Source: Planctomycetota bacterium (GTDB lineage: Bacteria > Planctomycetota > UBA1135 > GCA-002686595). From it: a DNA stretch of 64,000 bases. The position numbers and the translations under genes were made by a program. Position 1 is the first letter of the stretch; every line of letters starts with the position of its first letter. Location of the stretch: positions 1 to 64,000 of the forward strand of contig JACRIN010000083.1 in assembly GCA_016220085.1 (NCBI GenBank). The letters are read 5' to 3'. Below, piece by piece: positions 9,217-17,117 of the stretch. The notes beneath the pieces were generated by a model. It did no database searches. It was not told the DNA's origin and was given only the letters and a program-made list of their open reading frames with translations.

Positions 9217-9702
9217 TCAGAGCAGCGACAAGTGGTAGGCGAGCAGAAGCGTGTACGCGCCGCTCGCGAGCCAGAGCCCGGCGCGCGCGATCGCGAAGTT
9301 CTTGTGCTGGCACAGCACGAGCAGCGGGATCGTGATCAGCGTCCCCTTCATCGTCACGAACCCGAGCCGGCCCAGTCCGAGCATCGCTCCGGCGACGGGA
9401 TTGAGCTCGATCCCGCCGTTCTGGAGGTGCACGAGCGTGAAGAAGCTGTCCGCCGAGTTCATCACGGCGATCCAGCAGAGCAGCACCAAGAGCCGGCCGC
9501 TGTATTGGTCGACGAACGCGCCCTCGAGCTCGGACTCGCGCCTCGGCTTGCGGCGTCGGCCGCCCAAGAACGTGAAGCGCGAGAAGCGCGGCGTCGGCCG
9601 ATTGCGGCGATCGGGGCCGCGATAGCTGACGGGACGGACCTCGGGCGCGGGCTCCGGGGTCGGAGCCTCGTCGACGGAACGAACGTCGAAAGGAAAGGGC
9701 AT
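9217..9702 (-). CDS. DUF5658 family small membrane protein
   Basis: 161 aa. A cytoplasmic N-terminal tail holds the family-typical YRGPDRRNRPTPRFSRFTFLGGRRR. Three to four hydrophobic segments follow (LLVLLCWIAVMNSADSFFTL; AGAMLGLGRLGFVTMKGTLITIPLLVL; LWLASGAYTLLLAYHLSLL). The DSFFTLxxLxxGGxELNPV motif identifies DUF5658. No biochemical role is established. It sits between glycosyltransferases with short gaps (54 and 73 bp) and reads the same way, so it is probably expressed with the polysaccharide genes. Confidence 0.75.
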   Translation of the reverse strand: MPFPFDVRSVDEAPTPEPAPEVRPVSYRGPDRRNRPTPRFSRFTFLGGRRRKPRRESELEGAFVDQYSGRLLVLLCWIAVMNSADSFFTLVHLQNGGIELNPVAGAMLGLGRLGFVTMKGTLITIPLLVLCQHKNFAIARAGLWLASGAYTLLLAYHLSLL

Positions 9703-9775
9703 CGCGCGAGAGGCCGATCGCTCGGAGGGCAGTCTATCGTCGGCGGGACGCCGCTGCCTGAACCGAGGTCGGCGT

Positions 9776-10897
9776 CTACTTGGACGAAACTTCCCGATAG
9801 ACCGCGAGGGTTTCGTCGATCATCCGGGAGAGCCCGAAGCGCTCGAGCACGCGCGCGCGTCCGGCGGCGGCGAGCCGCGCGACTCGCGCCGGATCGGCCG
9901 CGAGCGCGAGCATCGCCTCGGCGACCGGCTCGGGCACGCCCGGCGCGACCAGCACGCCGGTTTCGCCGTCGACGACGACCTCGGGGACGGCGGAGACGCG
10001 GGTCGCGAGCACCGGCAGGCCGCTCGCCATCGCCTCGAGGAACACCAAGCCGAGTCCCTCCCACAGCGACGTCATCACGAACGCATCGCACGCCGCGTAG
10101 ATCTGCGGAACGTCGCGGCGGATGCCGGCGAAATGGACCGCGCGGTCGAGTTGGAGCTCGCGCGCGACCGCCTCTGCGCGCTGACGGCCGTCGCCGAACG
10201 GGTCGTCGCCGACCAAGAGCAGTTTGAGCCGCGCGCCGCCGGGCGTGCGATGCGCCGCGGCGAATCCGCGCAGCAGCACGTCGTGCGCCTTCTGCGTCGC
10301 GAAGCGCGCGACGCAGACGAACACGAAGTCGTCGGCGCCGAAGCCGAACTCGGCGCGCAGCGCGGGCCGCCAGCGAGCCGCCTCGCGCCGCGCGGTCTCG
10401 AACGGCGTCGGATCGAGGCCGTAGTAGATGCGCTTCTGGCGCGCGAGCGGCACGCGACCGTGCTCGGCGACGAAACGACCGACGTGATCGGAGAGGACGA
10501 TCGTGCGCTGCGGCAGGCGACCGAGCACGCCGTGCACCAACGACACCGCGGGCTTCTTCAGCACCTGCTCGTCGTTGTGCTTGCTCGCGATCAGACGGTG
10601 ACGCCGGCCGTGCAGCGTCGCCGCGACCGCTCCTAGCATGTCCGCCTTCAGCAGGTGCGTGTGCACGATGTCCGCCCAGCGCATCGGACCGCGCAGCGCG
10701 AACAACGCGCCGGGCCCGGCGAGTCTCGTCACGTCGGTCGCGCCCGCGTCGCGGAAGTCGCGCTCGAGCGTCGCGTGGCCCTTCAGGAACGCGACGCGCA
10801 CCTCGTGGCCGCGCGCGGCTTGCCCGCGCACCTGGGCGAGCACGTGCATCTCCGCGCCGCCGACGTCGAGCGTCGTGAGCAAGTGCAGGATCTTCAC
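9776..10897 (-). CDS. GT4 family glycosyltransferase
   Basis: 373 aa from a GTG start at 10895-10897, which overlaps the upstream gene's TGA by 4 bp (GTGA). The opening KILHLLTTLDVGGAEMHVLAQ is the typical GT4 glycine-rich loop. Donor-domain motifs are VCVARFATQKAHDVLLRGF and TSLWEGLGLVFLEAMASGLPVLA (EX7E glutamates). It resembles enzymes of capsule and exopolysaccharide clusters. The sugar cannot be inferred. Confidence 0.87.
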   Translation of the reverse strand: MKILHLLTTLDVGGAEMHVLAQVRGQAARGHEVRVAFLKGHATLERDFRDAGATDVTRLAGPGALFALRGPMRWADIVHTHLLKADMLGAVAATLHGRRHRLIASKHNDEQVLKKPAVSLVHGVLGRLPQRTIVLSDHVGRFVAEHGRVPLARQKRIYYGLDPTPFETARREAARWRPALRAEFGFGADDFVFVCVARFATQKAHDVLLRGFAAAHRTPGGARLKLLLVGDDPFGDGRQRAEAVARELQLDRAVHFAGIRRDVPQIYAACDAFVMTSLWEGLGLVFLEAMASGLPVLATRVSAVPEVVVDGETGVLVAPGVPEPVAEAMLALAADPARVARLAAAGRARVLERFGLSRMIDETLAVYREVSSK

Positions 10898-12051
10898 GCG
10901 ACCTCACGGTAGACGGCGACGAGCCCGCGCGCCATCGCCGCGGAGCTGTAGCGGCGCAGCACGCGCTCGCGACCGGCGACGCCGAGCAGAGCGCGGCTTC
11001 TCGGATCGAGCGCGAGCACCTCGGCGGTCGCGAGCGCGAGCGCGCGCGGGTCCTCGAGCGCGACCAGACGGCCGGTCACGCCCTCGGCGACGAGCTCGCG
11101 CGCGCCGTCGACCGCGGTCGCGACCACCGGTTTCTCGGCGGCCATCGCTTCGAGCACGGCGTACGGCATCGCTTCCCAGCGCGACGGCAGCAGCACGACG
11201 TCCGCCGCCGCGAAGATCCGCGGAACGTCGTCGCGCCAGCCGAGGAAATGCGTGCGCTCGGCGACGCCGAGCTCGCGCGCGAGCCGCTCCCATTCGGCGC
11301 CCTCCTCGCCGTTTCCGGCGAGCACGAGGTGCGCCGACGCGAGCTCTCGCTCGGCGAGCGCGCGGATCGCGACGTCCTGGCCCTTGGCGACGTTGAGCAG
11401 CCCCGCGACGACGAGCAGCGGCGCGCGGTCGGGCACGCCGAGCTCGGCGCGCGAAATCGGCGGCACGTCGACCCAGCGCGCGATGTCGATGCCGTTCGGC
11501 ACGACTCGAACGCGCTCCGGCGGCACCACGCCCGACGCGCGGATCGTCTCGCCCTCGCTCTCGCTGACCGCGATCACCGCGGAGGTCGAGTCGGCGAGCC
11601 CGCGCTCGATCTGGCGGAAGAGCCTGCGCTTGGTCGCACCGAACATCGCGTGGAAGAGGAACGCGAACGTGTGCGGCGTGTGGACGCGCGCGCCGATCGA
11701 GAGCTCGAGCGACGCGAGCCGTCCGAGCACCCCGGCCTTGCTCGAATGCGTGTGGACGACGTCGGGTCGGCGGGCGACGAGCTCGCGCTCGATCGCGCGC
11801 AGGTGGCGCAGATCGATCCCCGGACGGATCTCGCGGACCATCGGGAGCTCGACGACGCGCACGCCTTCGTTCGCGAGCTGGGCGAGATCGCGCCGGAACT
11901 CGGCGACGCGCTCCGCGGACGCGATCACGTCGACCGAGAGGCCGAGCCGTCGCTGCTCGCGCGCCACGTCGATCAGATGCCGGCGCGTGCCGCCGATCGT
12001 CGCTTCCATGACGTGCAGGACCCGGAGCTCGGCTCGGCCGTTCGCGTTCAT
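10894..12051 (-). CDS. GT4 family glycosyltransferase
   Basis: 385 aa, ATG start (NANGRAELRVLHVMEATIGGTRRH after the initiator). It has a two-domain GT-B fold: the acceptor side contains DVVHTHSSKAGVLGRLASLE, and the donor side contains LLVVAGLLNVAKGQDVAIRAL and PSRWEAMPYAVLEAMAAEKPVVA. As the second gene after the initiating transferase (30 bp gap), it is a reasonable candidate for adding the second sugar to the lipid-linked primer, by position only. Confidence 0.87.
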   Translation of the reverse strand: MNANGRAELRVLHVMEATIGGTRRHLIDVAREQRRLGLSVDVIASAERVAEFRRDLAQLANEGVRVVELPMVREIRPGIDLRHLRAIERELVARRPDVVHTHSSKAGVLGRLASLELSIGARVHTPHTFAFLFHAMFGATKRRLFRQIERGLADSTSAVIAVSESEGETIRASGVVPPERVRVVPNGIDIARWVDVPPISRAELGVPDRAPLLVVAGLLNVAKGQDVAIRALAERELASAHLVLAGNGEEGAEWERLARELGVAERTHFLGWRDDVPRIFAAADVVLLPSRWEAMPYAVLEAMAAEKPVVATAVDGARELVAEGVTGRLVALEDPRALALATAEVLALDPRSRALLGVAGRERVLRRYSSAAMARGLVAVYREVA

Positions 12052-12081
12052 CGACCGCTCGGACTCATCTGTCGCCGCGCG

Positions 12082-13557
12082 TCAGTACGCGCCGGTGCCC
12101 TTGACCACCGCGAACGCGGTGAGCGCGATGATCACGACGTCGAGCAGGATCGACTGGTGCTCGATGTAGTAGATGTCGTACTCGAGGTTCTCGTGGATCG
12201 CCTCGCCGCGCGCGTAGGAGATCTGCCAGAGCCCGGTCAGGCCGGGCTTGACGGTCAAGCGCTCGCGCTCGAGCGGACCGTACGCGTTGACGATGAACGG
12301 CATCTCCGGGCGCGGCCCGACGACCGACATCTCGCCGCGCAGCACGTTCAGGAACTGCGGCAGCTCGTCGAGGCTGTAGCGGCGCAGCCACCGACCGATG
12401 TTGGTGATCCGCGGATCGCGCCCCGACTTGGGTTTCGGCGCGTCGCCGGACATGTGCGCGTGCATCGTCCGGAACTTGATCATCTGGAAGAGCTTCCCGT
12501 CGCGGCCGACGCGCTTCTGCAGGAAGAACACCGGACCGGGCGATTCGCGCTTGATCAGGAGCGCGGGGATCAGGAAGAACGGCGCGCCGATCACCAGCAC
12601 GATCAGCGCGACCGTCAGGTCGATCGCGCGCTTGCCGGCGCTGAACACCACGCCGGGCCGGCGGTCGGTGCGCGTGATCAGCGGGATCGAATCGACCGTC
12701 TCGATGCGCACCGAGTGCGAGAGCAGGTGATAGAAGCGCGGGACGATGTGGTAGACGACCCCCATCCGATCGAGCACCTCCGCGATCTCGAGGACGCGCT
12801 CCTCCGTCGACTCGGGCATCGCGACGAAGACCTCGCTGATCTTGTGCTGGCGCACGAGGTGGTCGAGGTCGCCGAGCTTGCCGACGACGCGCGAGTGCGA
12901 AATCTGCTTGCCGACCTCGTTGTCGTCGTCGCTGACGAAGCCGACCAGGTTCAGCCCGAGCGTCGGCACGAGCATGAACTTCTTCTGGAGCCGCCGCCCG
13001 GTCTGCCCGGTGCCGAGGATCAACACGTTGCGGTTGCCGATGCCGCGCCGGTGCAGCATCTGGATGATCTTGAACGAGACGAAGCGGCTGACCAGCGTCA
13101 ACGCGAGGATGAACCCGAACGACAACACGACCGCGAAGCGGCTGAAGCGCTCCGGTTTCCCCGCGATGTCGATCAAGCGGTGGATCTTGACCAGGATCGA
13201 CCAGAACGGCCCCTCCGGCGGCACGTCGGTCTTGCGCAGGAAGAAGAACAGCACGTTCAACACCAGGAACGCGACGATCGTCGCCTTCGCGATCGACTTG
13301 AACTCCTCGATGTTGAGCAGGCTCTTGATCGGGCTGTACATGCCGAACGCGTGGTAGCACACCAGGCACACCGCCGCGGACAGGTAGAAGAGCTGCCACT
13401 GACCTTCGAGCTTGGTCGGCGAACGCCAACCGATGTACTCGCGCGTTTGGTACGCGAGCCAGCAGGCGAAGAGGATCACCACCAGGTCGATCAGGACCTG
13501 GGCCGACAGCATCAGCGGCTCGAAATGCCGCCGGGTGAACGTGCCTACGGAGCTCAT
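12082..13557 (-). CDS. Undecaprenyl-phosphate sugar phosphotransferase (WcaJ/WbaP type)
   Basis: 491 aa from the ATG at 13555-13557 (MSSVGTFTRRHFEPLMLSAQ); the track's extra 42 residues are basic, low-complexity upstream sequence. Four to five transmembrane helices (residues 17-150) precede a CoA-binding-like Rossmann domain (NVLILGTGQTGRRL). The C-terminal bacterial sugar transferase domain follows, with the hallmark segments KRAIDLTVALIVL, SPGPVFFLQKRVGRDGKLF, GEMSVVGPRPEMP and VKPGLTGLWQIS. The polyprenyl glycosylphosphotransferase family transfers a sugar-1-phosphate to undecaprenyl phosphate to start repeat-unit synthesis. It is the first gene of the minus-strand polysaccharide cluster in this window. 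Confidence 0.92.
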   Translation of the reverse strand: MSSVGTFTRRHFEPLMLSAQVLIDLVVILFACWLAYQTREYIGWRSPTKLEGQWQLFYLSAAVCLVCYHAFGMYSPIKSLLNIEEFKSIAKATIVAFLVLNVLFFFLRKTDVPPEGPFWSILVKIHRLIDIAGKPERFSRFAVVLSFGFILALTLVSRFVSFKIIQMLHRRGIGNRNVLILGTGQTGRRLQKKFMLVPTLGLNLVGFVSDDDNEVGKQISHSRVVGKLGDLDHLVRQHKISEVFVAMPESTEERVLEIAEVLDRMGVVYHIVPRFYHLLSHSVRIETVDSIPLITRTDRRPGVVFSAGKRAIDLTVALIVLVIGAPFFLIPALLIKRESPGPVFFLQKRVGRDGKLFQMIKFRTMHAHMSGDAPKPKSGRDPRITNIGRWLRRYSLDELPQFLNVLRGEMSVVGPRPEMPFIVNAYGPLERERLTVKPGLTGLWQISYARGEAIHENLEYDIYYIEHQSILLDVVIIALTAFAVVKGTGAY

Positions 13558-13691
13558 GCGCCGCGAAGGGAAGTCCGACGCCGATCTGGTCGAGGGTGGT
13601 TCATCCGAGGTGTGGGGCGTCCGCGCCGAGGGAGCGGCGCGGCGGGACCGCCGGTGAAAGGAGCGCTTTCGTCCGACGACCACCGCTCACT

Positions 13692-14399
13692 CTAACGAGG
13701 CGCTCCGTCGACCGGCAAACCGTACGACGGGAGAGCGGAAAGACGTTCCAGGAGCGCGGGCACGGTGTCGGCGGCTCGGCCGGCCTGCGCGGCGAAGTTC
13801 GCTCGGAAGGAGAAGTGCCCGCCTTCGGTCGAACGATCGGTGACCGTGCGCAACGCGGCCCAGGGGATCTTGGCGGCCGCTGCGGCCGCCGCCGCCGCAG
13901 CGGTTTCCATGTCGGCGACGCACGGACCGGCGAAGGCCCGCGCGAGCCGCAGTCGACGCCAGAGCGACAGCACCGGACGATCCGCGGTCAAGAACCACCC
14001 CGCCGAGCCCGGCGCGACTTCGCGCCACGTCGCGAGCAAGTGCGGATCGGGCGCGCTCTCCCTGCCTTCGAGCCGCACGAAATCGGTCTGCGCCGCGCGC
14101 GTGCAGTGGACCAGCGAGCCGGGGACGAGCGACTGCCTCAGTCCGCCGCACGTGCCGACGACGAAGAGCCCGCTCCGCGCGCCCTCGGCGAACAGGATCG
14201 TCGCCGTGCGAGCCGCTTGGACCTTGCCGACGCCGGAGACCGCGGCGAGCACCCGCATCGTGCCGACCGGGATTTCCAGGATCTCGAGCCCGAGCACGCG
14301 CCGTCGCGCGGTCGCGCGCTCGCGGAGCGTGCCGAGCTCCTGCGGCAGCGCGGAGAGCAGCGCGAAAGGCGCGCGCGCGCCGTCCGTCGGAGTTTGCAT
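13692..14399 (-). CDS. MTA/SAH nucleosidase-like phosphorylase superfamily protein
   Basis: 235 aa. It has the PNP_UDP_1 fold: an N-terminal glutamate of the acid region (LSALPQELG), the glycine-rich GLFVVGTCGGL, the substrate-binding glutamate in VADMETAAA and the catalytic aspartate in ALRTVTDRS. The helix after DMET is a run of ten alanines, where family members usually have a mixed helix. It would hydrolyse a nucleoside N-glycosidic bond (MTA, SAH or futalosine type); the exact substrate cannot be told apart here. It lies 134 bp upstream of the polysaccharide cluster in the same direction, but no functional link is evident. Confidence 0.75.
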   Translation of the reverse strand: MQTPTDGARAPFALLSALPQELGTLRERATARRRVLGLEILEIPVGTMRVLAAVSGVGKVQAARTATILFAEGARSGLFVVGTCGGLRQSLVPGSLVHCTRAAQTDFVRLEGRESAPDPHLLATWREVAPGSAGWFLTADRPVLSLWRRLRLARAFAGPCVADMETAAAAAAAAAAKIPWAALRTVTDRSTEGGHFSFRANFAAQAGRAADTVPALLERLSALPSYGLPVDGAPR

Positions 14400-14467
14400 C
14401 CTTCCATTTTGCCGGGCAACCCGCGGAGCGACAGCTCCCCGTCCTTTCTCCGTCGTCGGCGCGCGAA

Positions 14468-14473
14468 TACAAT
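14468..14473 (+). promoter_or_regulatory. Candidate -10 box (TACAAT) for the epimerase gene
   Basis: TACAAT lies 27 bp upstream of the epimerase ATG in the 101-bp divergent gap, matching 5 of 6 bases of the sigma70 -10 consensus in an otherwise very GC-rich stretch. The hexamer 17 bp upstream (TTTCTC) is a poor -35. Confidence 0.35.
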
Positions 14474-14500
14474 CCCGCGTTCCCCTCGAGACGACCTCCC

Positions 14501-15433
14501 ATGCGCATTGCGATCACTGGCGCGACCGGCTTCATCGGCAAGTACATGGTCCGCGGCATGGCCGCGGCCGGACACGACGTCCGCGTGCTCGCCCGACGCG
14601 GGCGCGAGTCCACGATCGAGCAGCCGGGCCCGCGCCCGGTCGAGATCCACGTCGGCGATCTGATCGACCGCAAGTCGTTGGACGGATTCCTGTCGGGCTG
14701 CGACCTGCTCCTCCACCTCGCGAGCGCCCACGAGCACCTCGGCGACGTCGAGATGCAACAAGTGAACATCAAGGGGACCGAGCACCTGCTCGACGAAGCG
14801 AAGGAGCACGCGAACAAGGGCTTTCGCATCTGGGTCGTGTCGTCGGCGGTGATCGGCGCGCCGGTCTACAGCTACTACCGCGACTCCAAGCGCGTGCAGG
14901 AGAAGATCATCCGCGGCTCGGGCATCGAGTGGGCGTCGTTCCGACCGACGCTGGTGTACGGCGTCGGCGACTACCGGCACACCGCGCCGCTCCTGCGCAA
15001 GTGCGCGAAGCAAGGCGGGCGGATGCTGATCCCCCACGACGGCGTCTCGAAGATCAACCCGGTGCACGTCGACGACGTCGTCGACGCGGTCAAGCGCTTC
15101 TTCGGGTTCGAGCGCGGCGTCGACTGCGTGTACGAGCTCGCCGGCCCCGCCGCGATCCCCTACAACGAGTTCATCGACCTGACGATCCGCGCCGCCGGCG
15201 GAACGGTCCGCCGCCGCAACATCTCGAAGAAGTGGGCGGACCGCATGATCTTCCTGAAGGGCTTCTTCACCGACACGACGGCGGACCGGCGCGCGAGCTC
15301 GTACTTCAACCTCCACCACGAGCACAACATCACCAACGCGGTCGACGAACTCGGTTGGCAGCCGCGCAGCTACGCCGAGGGCATCGCGCAGGTCGCCTCG
15401 ACCGACTGGTGGAAGCACGACGAGCCGGCGTGA
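14501..15433 (+). CDS. NAD(P)-dependent sugar epimerase/dehydratase family protein (extended SDR)
   Basis: 310 aa, ATG start. It opens with the Rossmann glycine motif ITGATGFIGKYMVRGM (GXXGXXG) and has the active-site Tyr and Lys as YRDSK (YXXXK) near residues 126-130. The serine position lies within WVVSSAVIG. The C-terminal half follows the extended SDR pattern (FRPTLVYGVGD, INPVHVDDVVDAV). Family members act on nucleotide sugars, but 3-beta-HSD-like and complex I assembly-like members look similar, so the substrate is open. It diverges from the nucleosidase and converges with the Acs-like gene (7-bp gap). Confidence 0.8.
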   Translation: MRIAITGATGFIGKYMVRGMAAAGHDVRVLARRGRESTIEQPGPRPVEIHVGDLIDRKSLDGFLSGCDLLLHLASAHEHLGDVEMQQVNIKGTEHLLDEAKEHANKGFRIWVVSSAVIGAPVYSYYRDSKRVQEKIIRGSGIEWASFRPTLVYGVGDYRHTAPLLRKCAKQGGRMLIPHDGVSKINPVHVDDVVDAVKRFFGFERGVDCVYELAGPAAIPYNEFIDLTIRAAGGTVRRRNISKKWADRMIFLKGFFTDTTADRRASSYFNLHHEHNITNAVDELGWQPRSYAEGIAQVASTDWWKHDEPA

Positions 15434-15440
15434 GCCGCGC

Positions 15441-16991
15441 TCAACGCGTGGTCTCCGTGAGCCAGTAGTCGCCGTCGGCGTCGCACCGAGCGAACACGCC
15501 GGTGTCGAAGCGCTCGCTCGAGTCCGCGCGCGCTCCCGCGTCGGCGCCGCGCTGTCCGCACGCGCCGAGGAACCGCGACGGCCACGGTCGTCGGAGCACC
15601 AAGCGGCCGACCGTGCCTCGCGGAACCTTGCGGCCGAGCGCGTCGACGAGCGCGGGCTCGACGCCGAAGAACGGCCGACCCGACGAACCGGGTTTCGTCG
15701 CGTCGAGGCCGGGCAGCGGCGCGAAGAGGATCGAGCCCGACTCCGCGCTGAGCCACGCATCGACGATGGGGCAGCGCTCGCGGCCGACCTCCGCGCGGTA
15801 CCAGAACCACGTCGGGGGATCGAGCGGCGCGCCGAGCGAGCCCAAGAGCCGCAGCGAATCGAGCGCGAGCCCGCGCGAGCTTGCGCCGCCGTCGCGAGCC
15901 GGCGCGCGCAGCGCGTTCGCCGTCGAGCAGAGCACGGTCACGCGATGACGCGCAGCGACTTCCAGGTGGCGCGCGGGCTCGCGCTCGCTCGAGACGTCGT
16001 CGTGCAGCACGACCGTGACGCCGTTCGCGAGCGCGCCGTAGACGCCGTACGCGTGCCACGCGGCGGAGCTCGGATCCGACGTGCAATAGAACACGTCGCC
16101 CTCGCGGAGGTCGAAGGCGTACTGCGCGGACAGGTACGCCGAAACCACGTAGCCGCCGGTCGCGTGCACGACGCCGTGGTCGGCGTTCGCGGCGTGGAGC
16201 ACGCAGAGCGGTGCGTCGGCGTCGAGCGACGCGGGCGGGCACTCGTCGCTTGCCACCGCGACGACATCGTGGAACCAGAGGTCGCGTCCGTGACTCCAAG
16301 GCACGTGGCCCGAGCCGCGACGCACGACGACGACGTGCTTCACGGTCGGCGCGTGCTCGAGCGCGGCGTCGACCGTCCCCTTCGTCGAACCAGCCGAACC
16401 GCCGACGCGGTCGACGTCGGTGGTGACGACGAGCACGCAGCTCGAGGCGCACAGACGCTCGCGGAGTGCGTCCGCGGACACCGTGAACGGGACCACGACG
16501 TGCGGCGCGCCGAGGCGGGCGCATGCGAGCATCGCGACGACGAGTTCGGGGATCGCAGGCAGATGGATCGCGACCGGCGTGCCGCGCGCGACCCCGAGCG
16601 CCGCGAGCGCGTTCGCGAAGCGGCTGACCTCGACGTGGAGCTCGGTGAAGGTCAGCGTGCGGCGCTCCGCGAGCTCCCCGTCGAAGATCAGCGCGAGCCG
16701 TCCGCCCGACAGCGACTCGATGTGCTGATCGAGGCACACCGCCGACGCGTTCGAGCGCGCGCCGACGAACCAGCGCGCCGAGCCGGTCGCCGACGCGTCG
16801 AACGCGCGCGCCCAAGTTCGTTGCCACGGCAGCTCGCGTCCGATGCGGCTCCAAAAGGCCTCCGGATCGCGAAGCGACTCCGCGTACATCCGTTCCCGCG
16901 TCGACGGGTCGTTCAGACGGCTGTGCTGGCGGAACTCCGGCGTCGGCGGAAAGCTCCGACCGTGTGGGAGGCCGCGATCGGTCTCGGACAT
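15441..16991 (-). CDS. Degenerate acetyl-CoA synthetase-like protein lacking P-loop and C-terminal domain (probable pseudoenzyme)
   Basis: 516 aa, ATG start. The alignable parts are clearly acetyl-CoA synthetase: residues 276-330 (HATGGYVVSAYLSAQYAFD, YGVYGALANGVTVVLHD) and 395-450 (WFWYRAEVGRERCPIVDAWL, KPGSSGRPFFGVEPALVD). The adenylate-forming P-loop YTSGSTGKPKG is replaced by HAANADHG, three residues shorter and without the lysine. The acetate-pocket WWQTE has become WLSAE. The ribose-binding TGD is TGV. The protein ends (YWLTETTR) just where the GRxDD hinge and the catalytic-lysine C-terminal domain should begin; normal Acs is about 650 aa. The reading frame is otherwise clean. Adenylation activity looks impossible; a regulatory role or slow decay are both possible. 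Confidence 0.75.
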   Translation of the reverse strand: MSETDRGLPHGRSFPPTPEFRQHSRLNDPSTRERMYAESLRDPEAFWSRIGRELPWQRTWARAFDASATGSARWFVGARSNASAVCLDQHIESLSGGRLALIFDGELAERRTLTFTELHVEVSRFANALAALGVARGTPVAIHLPAIPELVVAMLACARLGAPHVVVPFTVSADALRERLCASSCVLVVTTDVDRVGGSAGSTKGTVDAALEHAPTVKHVVVVRRGSGHVPWSHGRDLWFHDVVAVASDECPPASLDADAPLCVLHAANADHGVVHATGGYVVSAYLSAQYAFDLREGDVFYCTSDPSSAAWHAYGVYGALANGVTVVLHDDVSSEREPARHLEVAARHRVTVLCSTANALRAPARDGGASSRGLALDSLRLLGSLGAPLDPPTWFWYRAEVGRERCPIVDAWLSAESGSILFAPLPGLDATKPGSSGRPFFGVEPALVDALGRKVPRGTVGRLVLRRPWPSRFLGACGQRGADAGARADSSERFDTGVFARCDADGDYWLTETTR

Positions 16992-17061
16992 GCGAGCGTC
17001 TCCTGACTGTGAGCGCCCCGAGCCTAGCGCGTCGGCGCGCGCGCGGAAACCGGCGCGATCA

Positions 17062-17081
17062 CGCGGAGCGCTTGCTCCGCG
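17062..17081 (-). terminator. GC hairpin downstream of the radical SAM gene
   Basis: CGCGGAGC-GCTT-GCTCCGCG is an 8-bp perfect stem with a 4-nt loop, 37 bp beyond the radical SAM stop. There is no T-tract, as is common in very GC-rich genomes, so termination is inferred from position and stem strength only. Confidence 0.4.
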
Positions 17082-17117
17082 CGGAGCGTACGAGCCCTAG
17101 CGGGGCGGCGCATGCGC

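Noticed and set aside
11248-13695. 815-aa plus-strand ORF
   Set aside because: Antisense to a GT4 and the WcaJ-type gene, low-complexity His/Asp/Arg composition; the minus-strand genes have diagnostic motifs.
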